From contig NZ_JACARC010000041.1 of the NCBI RefSeq assembly GCF_013386825.1, positions 174,464-238,463 on the forward strand: a stretch of DNA of 64,000 nucleotides, read 5' to 3'. Numbering within the stretch: position 1 is the first letter of the stretch; each line of letters opens with the position of its first letter. Source of the stretch: Pseudomonas sp. IPO3778 (lineage in GTDB: Bacteria > Pseudomonadota > Gammaproteobacteria > Pseudomonadales > Pseudomonadaceae). Both the position numbers and the translations under genes were made by a program. The notes below the pieces were generated by a model. It saw nothing but the letters and a program-made list of their open reading frames with translations. It was not told the DNA's origin and did not search any database. Below, one piece after another: positions 25,907-33,827 of this stretch.

Positions 25907-27079
25907 TCATTCCAGCCATTCTTTCAAGCGGCTTGCACTCATGGGTTTGGCCAGGTGAAAACCTTGTGCAAACGTGCCTCCCATGTCTAAGGCCTGGTCA
26001 CGTATTGCCTGGGTGCTGACGCCCTCTATCACCAGGTTGATCTCCAGCGCTCGGGCCAGCGCGATCGTGCTGAGCATCATGGCCCTGCTGCGCAGATCGG
26101 ACAGATCCTGGACCACCGAACTGTCGAGTTTCAACTCCTGGAAAGGCAGCTGGCACAGCAGCGTCAACGAGGAGAATCCCGTGCCGAAATCATCGATGGA
26201 CAGGTCGCATCCCAACAGCCGCAAACACAGCAAACTTTTCTGGGTAACCACCGGCATATCTAGCAGGCCGTTTTCGGCCAACTCAAACATCAACGCCGAG
26301 CCTGGCAGATCGTGCTCGATCAACGCATTTTCGATGTACATCGCCAAATCGAAACGGGCCAACTGCGAGGCATGGAGGTTGAACGCAACCTGCAGCGAGA
26401 TGTTACGCCCACGCAGGGAGACCAGCAGATCAAGCCCTTGGGCAAAGACCTGCTTGAACATCTCGTCGATCAGGTCGTAAGCCAGCACCGCCGGCAGAAA
26501 TTCGCCGGGCAGCAATAACCCGCGGGTTGGGTGCTCCCAGCGTGCCAACGCCTCCACACCGCACAAGGCGCCCGAGCGCAAGTCAAACTTGGGCTGGAAC
26601 CACGCCTTGAATTCTCGCGACTCGAGGGCATTTCTCACCTCGGACTCGGTAGGCAACTTGAATCCGTCGAGGGTCAACAGCGGTGCAAAGGTTCTGTGCT
26701 TGAGGTAAACACGCAGGATCGAATCCAAGGCTTGCCGAGGCGCATCATCTCCTAGCACACCGATCAGTCTGATCTGTGAGGACTGATTGATACATTCCAG
26801 CGCCCGCAAAAACTGGGGCTCAAGCGCCGAACCTAAAATCAACGCATTGACCAGGCGTGCACGGCCTGCCGCCATCAGGAAATTGAAACAACCCGGTTTC
26901 TCGTTGCTCAAGTCACAGATGACCACATCCACGCCTTCGGCGCGGGTGATGAGGTCCAACGCTTTATCACCGTCTGGCGCGAGGAAAATCGCACGCACAC
27001 CGAGCTCCGTCAACGCGCGGGTGATGACTTTGCGACGCGGCAGGCGGTCCTCGAGGACGAGAATTCGTAAAGAAATCAT
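25907..27079 (-). CDS. Second REC-EAL protein (RocR/PvrR-like)
   Basis: This 390-residue protein has a receiver with the acidic pair LEDR and a retained Asp in VDVVICDLSNEKPG, but an unusual continuation and GVLGDDAP where a lysine is expected. The EAL domain keeps VEALARW, FNLHASQL, FELAENGLLD, IDDFGTGFSSLTLL and LPFQELKLDSSVV. The late motif reads VIEGVSTQ in place of the usual EGVET, so activity should be tested. It lies between the response regulator and the fimbrial operon, on the same strand. A GGAAATTTCC palindrome is 84 bases upstream. It shares architecture with the EAL gene at 21587 but is clearly diverged. Confidence 0.87.
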   Translation of the reverse strand: MISLRILVLEDRLPRRKVITRALTELGVRAIFLAPDGDKALDLITRAEGVDVVICDLSNEKPGCFNFLMAAGRARLVNALILGSALEPQFLRALECINQSSQIRLIGVLGDDAPRQALDSILRVYLKHRTFAPLLTLDGFKLPTESEVRNALESREFKAWFQPKFDLRSGALCGVEALARWEHPTRGLLLPGEFLPAVLAYDLIDEMFKQVFAQGLDLLVSLRGRNISLQVAFNLHASQLARFDLAMYIENALIEHDLPGSALMFELAENGLLDMPVVTQKSLLCLRLLGCDLSIDDFGTGFSSLTLLCQLPFQELKLDSSVVQDLSDLRSRAMMLSTIALARALEINLVIEGVSTQAIRDQALDMGGTFAQGFHLAKPMSASRLKEWLE

Positions 27080-27162
27080 GTTGGTACAGACCCTGTTTTC
27101 ATTGGGGCCATGCTGCCGTCTTTATTGGCGAATTACGAAAGCCGTTTTCCTGCATGCCGCAC

Positions 27163-27172
27163 GGAAATTTCC
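27163..27172 (-). promoter_or_regulatory. GGAAATTTCC palindrome upstream of second REC-EAL gene
   Basis: A single perfect 10-base palindrome lies 84 bases upstream of the EAL start and 71 bases beyond the end of the fimbrial adhesin gene. It is identical to the sites at 21201 and 22909. No TTAGGA-N4-TCCTAA partner was found here. Confidence 0.45.
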
Positions 27173-27242
27173 GAGGGTATGGCAGAAGGCTTTTATTCGC
27201 CGGCTTCGACGCCCAGGTCGATGAGCCTGCCAGTGCAGCCGT

Positions 27243-28181
27243 CTACTGATAAATGAACATTACGCCGATCAGGGACTGCACATTGCCTGCGACGACCTGT
27301 CCATTGGTTCTCGCATAGGACGCCGTCATTCCAAGGTCTACGGGGCTGGTTCCAACCAAACCCAGTGAGATATTGTTGTTGGTCGCAATGACGCCAGTAC
27401 GACTTGATAGCTGCACGCCAATACCCGTTGCGGGGGATGCGGAGGCAGTATTACTGAAGATGGTGTTAGCGCTATCTGTCGTAGTGCCTGTCAGGTAATA
27501 GGAGATATTTACACTTTGATCACAGTGTATGCTTAACGGAATTTCCGCAGTTCCCGGATAATCTGGTAGGGTTATCGTCATGTTATTTGATGAAACATCA
27601 CAACCTCGCGCGTTAAAACTGACGTCGTTTTGAGCATATATATTCCACGTAATGGGTAAAGTCTCTTGATAAGCACTGTTAGGTCCTGCCGTTGCTCGAC
27701 TCGCCATAGTAAATGTGGCCAGCAACTGACCTGCATTGACTGTGACTCCAGGCGCACCATCAGTAGCAAACTGCAAAGCCAGCATGAGACTGATTTTGTT
27801 ATAAAGGTTTGTCTGATACGACTCTGAAGCGGTGCTTCCCATAAGAGGGAGATCATACCAATTAAAAAAATTAATAGAACCAGAAAAACCCACAAGACTT
27901 GGGGACAGACTGGCGTTCTGAATTCTCCACAGATCGTCTCCCGGAGGAAGCACACTTGCATTCCCGGTGGCAGAATGACTCTCACATTGTATATAGTCTC
28001 CTAGATAAATAACAAAACGGTCCCCGTAATAGATAGGTCCCACATGTACATAGACATTAAAAGTTCCTCCTTTAGCATCCGATGCCTGCACTCCCGGCGC
28101 TTGGCAATTTACAGCATAAGCGCTTTCTGACAAGAACAGTGCGAGCAACAATAATAGTGTGGCACCACCGTTTATCTTCAT
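27243..28181 (-). CDS. Fimbrial tip adhesin-like protein (two-domain, FimH type)
   Basis: This 312-residue protein starts at the ATG at 28181 preceded by GGTGGA; an ATG at 28193 is also in frame. It has a signal peptide ending near LFLSESAYA. An N-terminal lectin-like half (about 25-185) has cysteine pairs, including NCQAPG and IQCES. The C-terminal pilin half begins near FNARGCDVSSNN and ends SLIGVMFIYQ, the donor-strand type ending. It is about twice the length of the other subunits, as expected of a tip adhesin, and is last in the operon as fimH is. The receptor is unknown. Confidence 0.82.
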   Translation of the reverse strand: MKINGGATLLLLLALFLSESAYAVNCQAPGVQASDAKGGTFNVYVHVGPIYYGDRFVIYLGDYIQCESHSATGNASVLPPGDDLWRIQNASLSPSLVGFSGSINFFNWYDLPLMGSTASESYQTNLYNKISLMLALQFATDGAPGVTVNAGQLLATFTMASRATAGPNSAYQETLPITWNIYAQNDVSFNARGCDVSSNNMTITLPDYPGTAEIPLSIHCDQSVNISYYLTGTTTDSANTIFSNTASASPATGIGVQLSSRTGVIATNNNISLGLVGTSPVDLGMTASYARTNGQVVAGNVQSLIGVMFIYQ

Positions 28182-28195
28182 ATTTTCCACCATGA

Positions 28196-28696
28196 CTAGG
28201 AGTACGTATACGCTACATTAATATTGACCTGAATACTGCCTTGCGTTGCATTGCCCTTGACGGATAGCACGCGAAGATGCAGCAGCAGGTTTATCGACTG
28301 CGAATCATCTACCTTGACCATAGTCGAGTTACCGTTATTTAAAATGTTCTCATTGGCATCCCGCAGCTCCACTTGAAGATTGAGCGCATCCCCCTGGTTT
28401 GCGTAATAGCCCGTGTCGTCAGCAGCCCCTGTAAATGTGGCTGTCACGCTTGATGTTCCCACAGGGCAGTTCGTCAAATTCAGCATCACGTTGTGCCAGC
28501 CCGAAGTTGATCCCGCTTGAGCAAAATCTGGGGCAAACAGCTCCTCCAATATAACGGCTGCTGGCGGAGTTGAGACCGTACAAGGCTTCGCCACAACGCG
28601 CCCGTTGACGGTAATATCCACGTCTGCCGCATAGGTGTTCACGCCCCCGACAACCAGCAATAACCCCGTCAACAGCGCAGACTTTATACCGTTCAT
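28196..28696 (-). CDS. Minor fimbrial subunit (FimF/FimG-like)
   Basis: This 166-residue secreted pilin has a signal peptide ending near GGVNTYA and the usual pair of cysteines (KPCTVST and LTNCPVG). It has the pilin middle motif VTATFTGAADDTGYY and a C-terminal alternating strand ending NINVAYTYS. It lies between another minor subunit and the adhesin, so it is probably part of a tip fibrillum or adaptor. Spacing to neighbours is 11 and 14 bases, consistent with one transcript. Confidence 0.85.
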   Translation of the reverse strand: MNGIKSALLTGLLLVVGGVNTYAADVDITVNGRVVAKPCTVSTPPAAVILEELFAPDFAQAGSTSGWHNVMLNLTNCPVGTSSVTATFTGAADDTGYYANQGDALNLQVELRDANENILNNGNSTMVKVDDSQSINLLLHLRVLSVKGNATQGSIQVNINVAYTYS

Positions 28697-28707
28697 TCCC
28701 AGCCCCT

Positions 28708-29232
28708 TTATTGAAACTCTAGAGTGAAATCAGCCGTCGCATTCACAACTCCCGCGGTTACAGGGGAACGTGTTGCCATCAGGCAGGCATAAAACCCCAG
28801 CGTATTTGATTGGCCAGCGATCAGGTTGGTCCAGCTGAGTGACTGCATGCCCGACTTTAACGGGATTGAGTTTTTGTTACTGTCCAGTATCTGTATGCCC
28901 ATGCCACTTGCCGCATTGACGCCACTATCAAGTTTCAGCAGGGCGTCATTGTCATTATCTGAAACTCCACCGTAGGTAACCTTCACCGCTGTTGTTGAAC
29001 CGCCGCATTTGTCAAAGACGATCTTGAACGGCGCTGGAACGGTAGTTGCCCCCACACGACTGAGCTGTTTTGTCGCGTTGTTCATCAAGTCCACAGTAAA
29101 GTCTCTGGAGTCGACTGAAACTGAGCAGGTATTGTCTTTAAGATACCCCTTGATGGTGATCACAGTGTCCGCTGCGTAAGCGTTACTTACGAGGCAGGAA
29201 ATCAGGCACAAAAAAGCAAAATACTTGTTCAT
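28708..29232 (-). CDS. Minor fimbrial subunit
   Basis: This 174-residue pilin starts at the ATG at 29232 (MNKYFAFLCLISCLVSNAYA as signal peptide) with GGAACGAG upstream. An ATG at 29265 would extend into the usher gene. Cysteines in KDNTCSVSV and FDKCGGS mark the Ig-like pilin fold, with GMGIQILDSNKNSIPLKSG and the end ADFTLEFQ typical of type 1 subunits. The gene follows the usher directly. Confidence 0.87.
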   Translation of the reverse strand: MNKYFAFLCLISCLVSNAYAADTVITIKGYLKDNTCSVSVDSRDFTVDLMNNATKQLSRVGATTVPAPFKIVFDKCGGSTTAVKVTYGGVSDNDNDALLKLDSGVNAASGMGIQILDSNKNSIPLKSGMQSLSWTNLIAGQSNTLGFYACLMATRSPVTAGVVNATADFTLEFQ

Positions 29233-29255
29233 GGGTCGACTCGTTCCTGTTCCGA

Positions 29256-31844
29256 TTAGCGACATTCCGCAGAGGCATAACTCAAGGCCAGCGCCTGGCT
29301 TTCAGCCGGTAGGCTGTAGGTTGCGGTGCATCGTTCGTTCGAAGCATCGCCCCACCTCACGTTGATCTGCCCGGTCGGCGACAGCCCGGTCAGATAAACT
29401 TGCCCATCATCAGCCACGATGCTCCCCGCGAGGCCCTCGCCGTAAGACGCGATTGAGCCGAACGGTACGGGCTTGTCGTTGTGGTTCAGCGTCATCAGGA
29501 CCTTCATCCCGACGCGAGCTTTGAAGTCGGCGCGCACGACCGCCCCGCGCGTTGGCACGACGCTTAATATCGGGTCTTCCAGCTCAATGTTGTTGGCCAG
29601 GGAGTTGGTGTTCAGGGCGATCCGGTTTTCACGATAATCCACCGCATAGGGGAGCACCGCATACCCGCGCCAGTCGGTCCGTATACCCGTCTGGTTTTCG
29701 ACTGCGACGTGATCCGCCCCCGGTACTTTTATCAGCACCACGGTGTCGTTCAACGGCTGGCCGAAGGTCACGCCGTCCGCATGCGCCAATACGCCACCGC
29801 TGAGGCCGTAATACACCTGGCTGTAGTCTTCACTGGTGCTGTAGCCAATGTTGGTATTGCCATAAGGGCCGCGGTAGTTCAGTGCAGTGTTGCCGGTTTT
29901 CGAGACGTCCTCGTTACTGCCGTTGGCGTATCCTGTCTGCACGCTATAACTGAGGTTGTTATCGTCCAGCAATGTGCCATAGAGCCCGGCCGTGCTGGCG
30001 TCCCGACCTTTTAGATCACTGGATGTATTGAAGCTGGCATTGGTCCTTTTAAAGGAGGAATAACTGTCCGAACGCATCCAGTGGCTAAACGGAATACTGA
30101 TGTTGAAAGCCAACTGCTGATCTTTATTGTCTGCCCAAGCGCTCTTTGTCAGGCTGTAGTTCATTCCCCAACTGATGTCTCCTATTGTACTGTTGTACCC
30201 GAGTTGGAGTTGTTCGTCTGACTGCCCCGTTCCCCAATAGCTCTGCTGGCTACCGGTTAAATACATCGTGGAAGTCTTACCCATCTGTTGCGTCAAGGTG
30301 GCCTGGAAGCGACCCCGTTTGCTGTAGTTCAGGTTGTAGAAATCAGTGATTTGCGGCGCTATCTGAATAGACTGATCCTGGTTGACCACCGTGAAGCCAC
30401 TCATGCGGCTCCAGGCCGTGTCAGCCAGGGTGTAGAAGTTTTTCGTCGAGTAGCGGTAGCCCAGCAGTTGCAGGTTGGTACCCCACTGGTTAACGGATTT
30501 ATTGTAAAGAAACCGCAGCGACTGCCCCTGATGCTGGGTGTCGTCAGACAACGTTGCGCGGGCCTGGGTCAGGTCGGCCGATATCGCGCCGAGGTCGCCC
30601 AGGTTCTTACCCACGCCAATGTTCAGGGCGTCATAGTTGTTCGAGACCTGCGTGCCTCCGAAGACCGTCCAGTCATGTGGCAAGCCCCATAATGCAGTGC
30701 CCTGAAGAAACTCCGGTTTGTCTTGCTGCGTGTTGCCGCTGCGATACTGCCCCGCTGTCAGCGAATACTTCACTTGACCTTCACGCTCCAGCATCGGCAC
30801 AGATGAATAAGACACCGTGTACGTCTGTGTTGAGCCGTTAGCCTCTACAACAGTGACCTGCAAGTCGCCGTTGGTGCCGGGCGCATAAATGTCGTTGATG
30901 GTAAAAGCCCCCGGGGGTACTGTCGTCTGGTAGATTTCATACCCATTCTGCTTCACCGAAACCTTGGCAGTACCTTGCGCTATACCGCGTATAACAGGTG
31001 CAAAGCCTCGTTGACTGTCCGGAAGCATGTTGTCGTCCGAGGCAATTTGGACACCTCGGAAGTTAATGCCATCAAAGATATCTCCAGCGGTGTAACCGTC
31101 ACCCAGGGTCAATCGGCTGTGCCACGAGGAAATACCCCGCTCCAGATAGGTGTTGGTGTGTTGCCACTGGCTCTCCGTTACGCCCACGCCATGGCTGTAA
31201 CTCCACGTGCTGGTGTCTCTCAAGCGCCAGGCGCCCAGGTTGAGGCCGCTTTGCAGGCTGAGGTACGAATAGTTGGACACCCCGCCCTGCTGGCTGCGTA
31301 CTTCGCTGCCGGTGTAGTTGTAATTAAGCAGGCCCGCCGTAATGCCGTCATCCCATAGCTCAGGCGCAATGTAACCACGGGCTTGCCTGCCCATGAATGC
31401 CTGGGGAACACTGAGGTAAAGCCGCTGCAACCCAACATCAAACCTACTGGAGGCATCGGTGATAAGCCGTGTAAAGGGAACACAGGCGGTGCTCTTCATC
31501 GCCACAATATCGGGCACGGCTAACGTATTGACGCCGAAGGACGAGAGTTGAGCGCGCGTGAGGCACGGTTCCAGTTGCTGCCCATTGGCGCTTTTATCAA
31601 AGGTAATGTCCCGGGTCGTGATGTAACCGTCATTCATGTAGATATCGACTCGGTAGGTGCCGGGAGGCGCCTCCAAGCCTTTTTCAAAGCCGGATAGATC
31701 CGCGACTGATGCAGGATCATCGGACAGGAATCGAGGATTGAAATAGTTGTCTGCACGCGCAGAAAAAACGGGGCCTACCAGAAGCAATGCCAAGGGTGAC
31801 AAGAGTAATCGTTGAAGTGCTGAATCCCGGGTTCCATTTTTCAT
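29256..31844 (-). CDS. Fimbrial outer-membrane usher
   Basis: This 862-residue usher of the FimD/CupB3 family forms the outer-membrane pore for pilus assembly. A signal peptide is followed by the N-terminal chaperone-binding domain (YFNPRFLSDDPASVADLSGF), a 24-strand barrel with plug domain, and C-terminal domains with VPTRGAVVRADFKARVGMKV and the cysteine-containing end (SNERCTATY and ASAECR). The length matches the family. It lies 130 bases downstream of the chaperone gene. That gap has no obvious hairpin. Confidence 0.95.
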   Translation of the reverse strand: MKNGTRDSALQRLLLSPLALLLVGPVFSARADNYFNPRFLSDDPASVADLSGFEKGLEAPPGTYRVDIYMNDGYITTRDITFDKSANGQQLEPCLTRAQLSSFGVNTLAVPDIVAMKSTACVPFTRLITDASSRFDVGLQRLYLSVPQAFMGRQARGYIAPELWDDGITAGLLNYNYTGSEVRSQQGGVSNYSYLSLQSGLNLGAWRLRDTSTWSYSHGVGVTESQWQHTNTYLERGISSWHSRLTLGDGYTAGDIFDGINFRGVQIASDDNMLPDSQRGFAPVIRGIAQGTAKVSVKQNGYEIYQTTVPPGAFTINDIYAPGTNGDLQVTVVEANGSTQTYTVSYSSVPMLEREGQVKYSLTAGQYRSGNTQQDKPEFLQGTALWGLPHDWTVFGGTQVSNNYDALNIGVGKNLGDLGAISADLTQARATLSDDTQHQGQSLRFLYNKSVNQWGTNLQLLGYRYSTKNFYTLADTAWSRMSGFTVVNQDQSIQIAPQITDFYNLNYSKRGRFQATLTQQMGKTSTMYLTGSQQSYWGTGQSDEQLQLGYNSTIGDISWGMNYSLTKSAWADNKDQQLAFNISIPFSHWMRSDSYSSFKRTNASFNTSSDLKGRDASTAGLYGTLLDDNNLSYSVQTGYANGSNEDVSKTGNTALNYRGPYGNTNIGYSTSEDYSQVYYGLSGGVLAHADGVTFGQPLNDTVVLIKVPGADHVAVENQTGIRTDWRGYAVLPYAVDYRENRIALNTNSLANNIELEDPILSVVPTRGAVVRADFKARVGMKVLMTLNHNDKPVPFGSIASYGEGLAGSIVADDGQVYLTGLSPTGQINVRWGDASNERCTATYSLPAESQALALSYASAECR

Positions 31845-31974
31845 TTTGCGTTATCGCCAGTTATATAACCCAGGTACGACATAGCCCCTCCCGCACAAAA
31901 AACTTCCATGCTAGCTCTGGATTTACCCGCCTGATGCAAGATCCATAATCAAGGGTTTATTAGCGCAACAGTGT

Positions 31975-32667
31975 TTACTGAAGCGCTCCCTTCATCACTG
32001 CAGTCAACGCGCCGTAATCGTTAATCGTTCGATAAGTAATCGAACTGCTTGTACTGCCAGACAGGTCCACATTCACAAACCCCATTGGCGGAACCATGGT
32101 ATTTTCCAGTGCCTGTGTGCCGGCGTTCAGCTCCGTGATGGTCAGGAAGTAAGGGGTTGGATTAGTAATAACCAGCGATTTTCCGTTGCGCTTGAAGGTC
32201 AACTTTCCCGGCGCGTCTTCCGGGGAGATGCTGAGGGCGCGTGGGCGATACAGGAGCTTTATCCGACTGGTAATCGCCAGTTGCAGGGTATTGTCTTTTT
32301 GTTGCGCCTTTTCTGCAGAAGGGATTGCCTTTACGTTGATCCAGAATAAACTTTCCCGATCTTTCGTCAGGCTACTGTTGGTGGCATCGACAATGCGCAA
32401 CGTATTGTCTTTTTTTCCCTGCATCACAAACAACGGCGGTGTAATTATAAAACGACCGTCTTTCTTTCCGTCACTGTTCTCCACCCATGACTGGATAAGA
32501 AAAGTGTCTTTATCATTGCTATTGCTTAAGCCTAACGACGTTTGCTTCTGATCGGCAGGGTAAATAACGCGCGTCGCACCAAGGGCCACGCCTGCTTCCG
32601 CGCGATTGGCGAGTACAACCACCGCCAACACGATCAGGGCTCTAGTTGTCTTTGTAGTCATCATCAT
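31975..32667 (-). CDS. Periplasmic fimbrial chaperone
   Basis: This 230-residue PapD/FimC-type chaperone has a signal peptide, the G1-strand-type donor motif LQLAITSRIKLLYRP, the conserved LFWINVKAIPS and the C-terminal domain opening LTFKRNGKSLVITNPTPYFL. It stabilises pilin subunits by donor-strand complementation before handing them to the usher. It lies between the major pilin and usher, the standard order for type 1 operons. Confidence 0.95.
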   Translation of the reverse strand: MMMTTKTTRALIVLAVVVLANRAEAGVALGATRVIYPADQKQTSLGLSNSNDKDTFLIQSWVENSDGKKDGRFIITPPLFVMQGKKDNTLRIVDATNSSLTKDRESLFWINVKAIPSAEKAQQKDNTLQLAITSRIKLLYRPRALSISPEDAPGKLTFKRNGKSLVITNPTPYFLTITELNAGTQALENTMVPPMGFVNVDLSGSTSSSITYRTINDYGALTAVMKGALQ

Positions 32668-32752
32668 TTTTTCACGTCAATCTTGTAGGCGAACACGAAT
32701 TTTCTGCGAAAAATGGCCTCCTTGGCCTGCGCACATCCCTGTCAACGGGTTG

Positions 32753-33298
32753 TTACTGGTACTGCACTTTAAAGTTGGCGTTGGCGTTGGCAGTACCCGC
32801 AGTGGCTGGGCCTGTCGCGATGTAACGTGCCTGGAACGGCAAGGTGTTGGTGCCATCACTCAGGGTCAACTGCTTGCCGAACGTAGCGCCGTCGAACGTC
32901 ATAGGCGCACCTGCGCTGTCCAGTACCTGGACGCCGACGTTGGTGGCAGAGCCGGCTGCGGAGCTCTCCAGAGCCAGTGCCAGGGCGTTGGTAGGATCAG
33001 TTACACCGGTGAAGGCGACGGATGCTTGACTTGAAACCTTGCTATCGCAGTCATTCAACTGGATATTAAAGCCAACAGGGGTGCTGTACTGGCCGCTCGC
33101 GCTCAGTGCTGTGGTTCTTACCTGGCCCAGTTGTACGGTTTGGTCAGCAGAGCCCGTATCGACGGCACAGGCAGCGTTAACAACTTCACCTTGAAAGTGA
33201 ATGGTACCGCCATTAACAATGGTTGCATCGGCGTGAGCCACGCCAACTGAAAGCAGTGAGGCAGCAATCATGCTGTTAATCAGATTAATTTTCCGCAT
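32753..33298 (-). CDS. Major fimbrial subunit (type 1 pilin, FimA-like)
   Basis: This 181-residue pilin starts at the ATG at 33298 (MRKINLINSMIAASLLSVGV) with GGAG nine bases before it; an ATG at 33313 is less likely. The mature protein starts near DATIVNGGTIHFQGEVV, has the paired cysteines (NAACAVDT and LNDCDSK), and ends NANANFKVQYQ. It is the first gene of the fimbrial operon and therefore probably the main shaft protein. The promoter and candidate operator sites are in the 33314-33500 region. Confidence 0.93.
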   Translation of the reverse strand: MRKINLINSMIAASLLSVGVAHADATIVNGGTIHFQGEVVNAACAVDTGSADQTVQLGQVRTTALSASGQYSTPVGFNIQLNDCDSKVSSQASVAFTGVTDPTNALALALESSAAGSATNVGVQVLDSAGAPMTFDGATFGKQLTLSDGTNTLPFQARYIATGPATAGTANANANFKVQYQ

Positions 33299-33454
33299 AA
33301 ATCTAAACTCCATATTTTTGGGGATTCCAGCGCTTGGTATAAGTCAACTCAAGCACACGAACTATAACGAGACAGTTCCGGAATAAGAATGGAAGGAGGT
33401 CCCTCCGGTTCTTGTGAAAGTTCTGGGGTTTAAAGCGATAGTTCGGCACGCAGG

Positions 33455-33480
33455 AGAAATTTCCGCACACGTTCCGGGAA
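33455..33480 (-). promoter_or_regulatory. Candidate regulator site upstream of pilin gene
   Basis: AGAAATTTCC (33455-33464) differs at one base from the palindrome found upstream of both EAL genes, and TTCCGGGAA lies 8 bases further upstream. The site is about 157 bases upstream of the pilin start. It is the weakest member of the motif group. Confidence 0.35.
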
Positions 33481-33742
33481 GACCGTATTACGACTATCCA
33501 TGCACTTTCAGCAGTTCATCGGCGAGCTATTCAGTACCCGCAGCACCACCGTTTAGTCCGACGCGGCCGGATCGTATTACAACGAAACCCCTGTCGCCCC
33601 CGCCGCTGCTAATCAGCGCTACCTTGCGCACATCCACCGACAAATCTGTCATTCGACTGCAATACAACCCTGCCTAAGATCCGGCCATGGATGTCCATGA
33701 TCGGCCTTTGGGGTTTACCCCGGGCCGATTTTCAAGGCCAGT

Positions 33743-33760
33743 TATCTACGCGCGTAGATA
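33743..33760 (+). promoter_or_regulatory. LacI-type operator TATCTACGCGCGTAGATA
   Basis: This is an 18-base perfect palindrome with the central CG steps typical of LacI/PurR-family operators, 68 bases upstream of the transporter start. A near copy with the same TCTAC-N4-GTAGA geometry lies at 36775-36788 in front of the lacI-type gene, which supports autoregulated control by that protein. Confidence 0.72.
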
Positions 33761-33827
33761 GCTGTAGAAACAGAGCAAACACACCTAATGGTCATGTCCG
33801 GGCCTTCCTTGGATCAGGAGTTTTTTG

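Larger units (their letters stand above)
33299..33827. other. Divergent intergenic region between fimbrial operon and nucleoside locus
   Basis: About 529 bases carry no convincing gene. Toward the pilin gene it holds TTCCGGAA (33376-33383), an inverted repeat GGAGG-TC-CCTCC (33395-33406), AGAAATTTCC (33455-33464) and TTCCGGGAA (33472-33480). Toward the transporter gene it holds the perfect LacI-type palindrome at 33743-33760 and the ribosome site CAGGAG at 33815. An 87-codon open frame on the plus strand has no family features. Confidence 0.6.

Noticed and set aside
27538..27546. GGAATTTCC inside the fimbrial adhesin gene
   Set aside because: It is nine bases, lies deep in coding sequence and is not near a start, so chance is the simpler explanation.
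33414..33677. 87-codon open frame on the plus strand between the fimbrial and nucleoside loci
   Set aside because: No ribosome site, no family-like sequence, low complexity with many Ser and Pro residues; it covers regulatory motifs and looks like chance.
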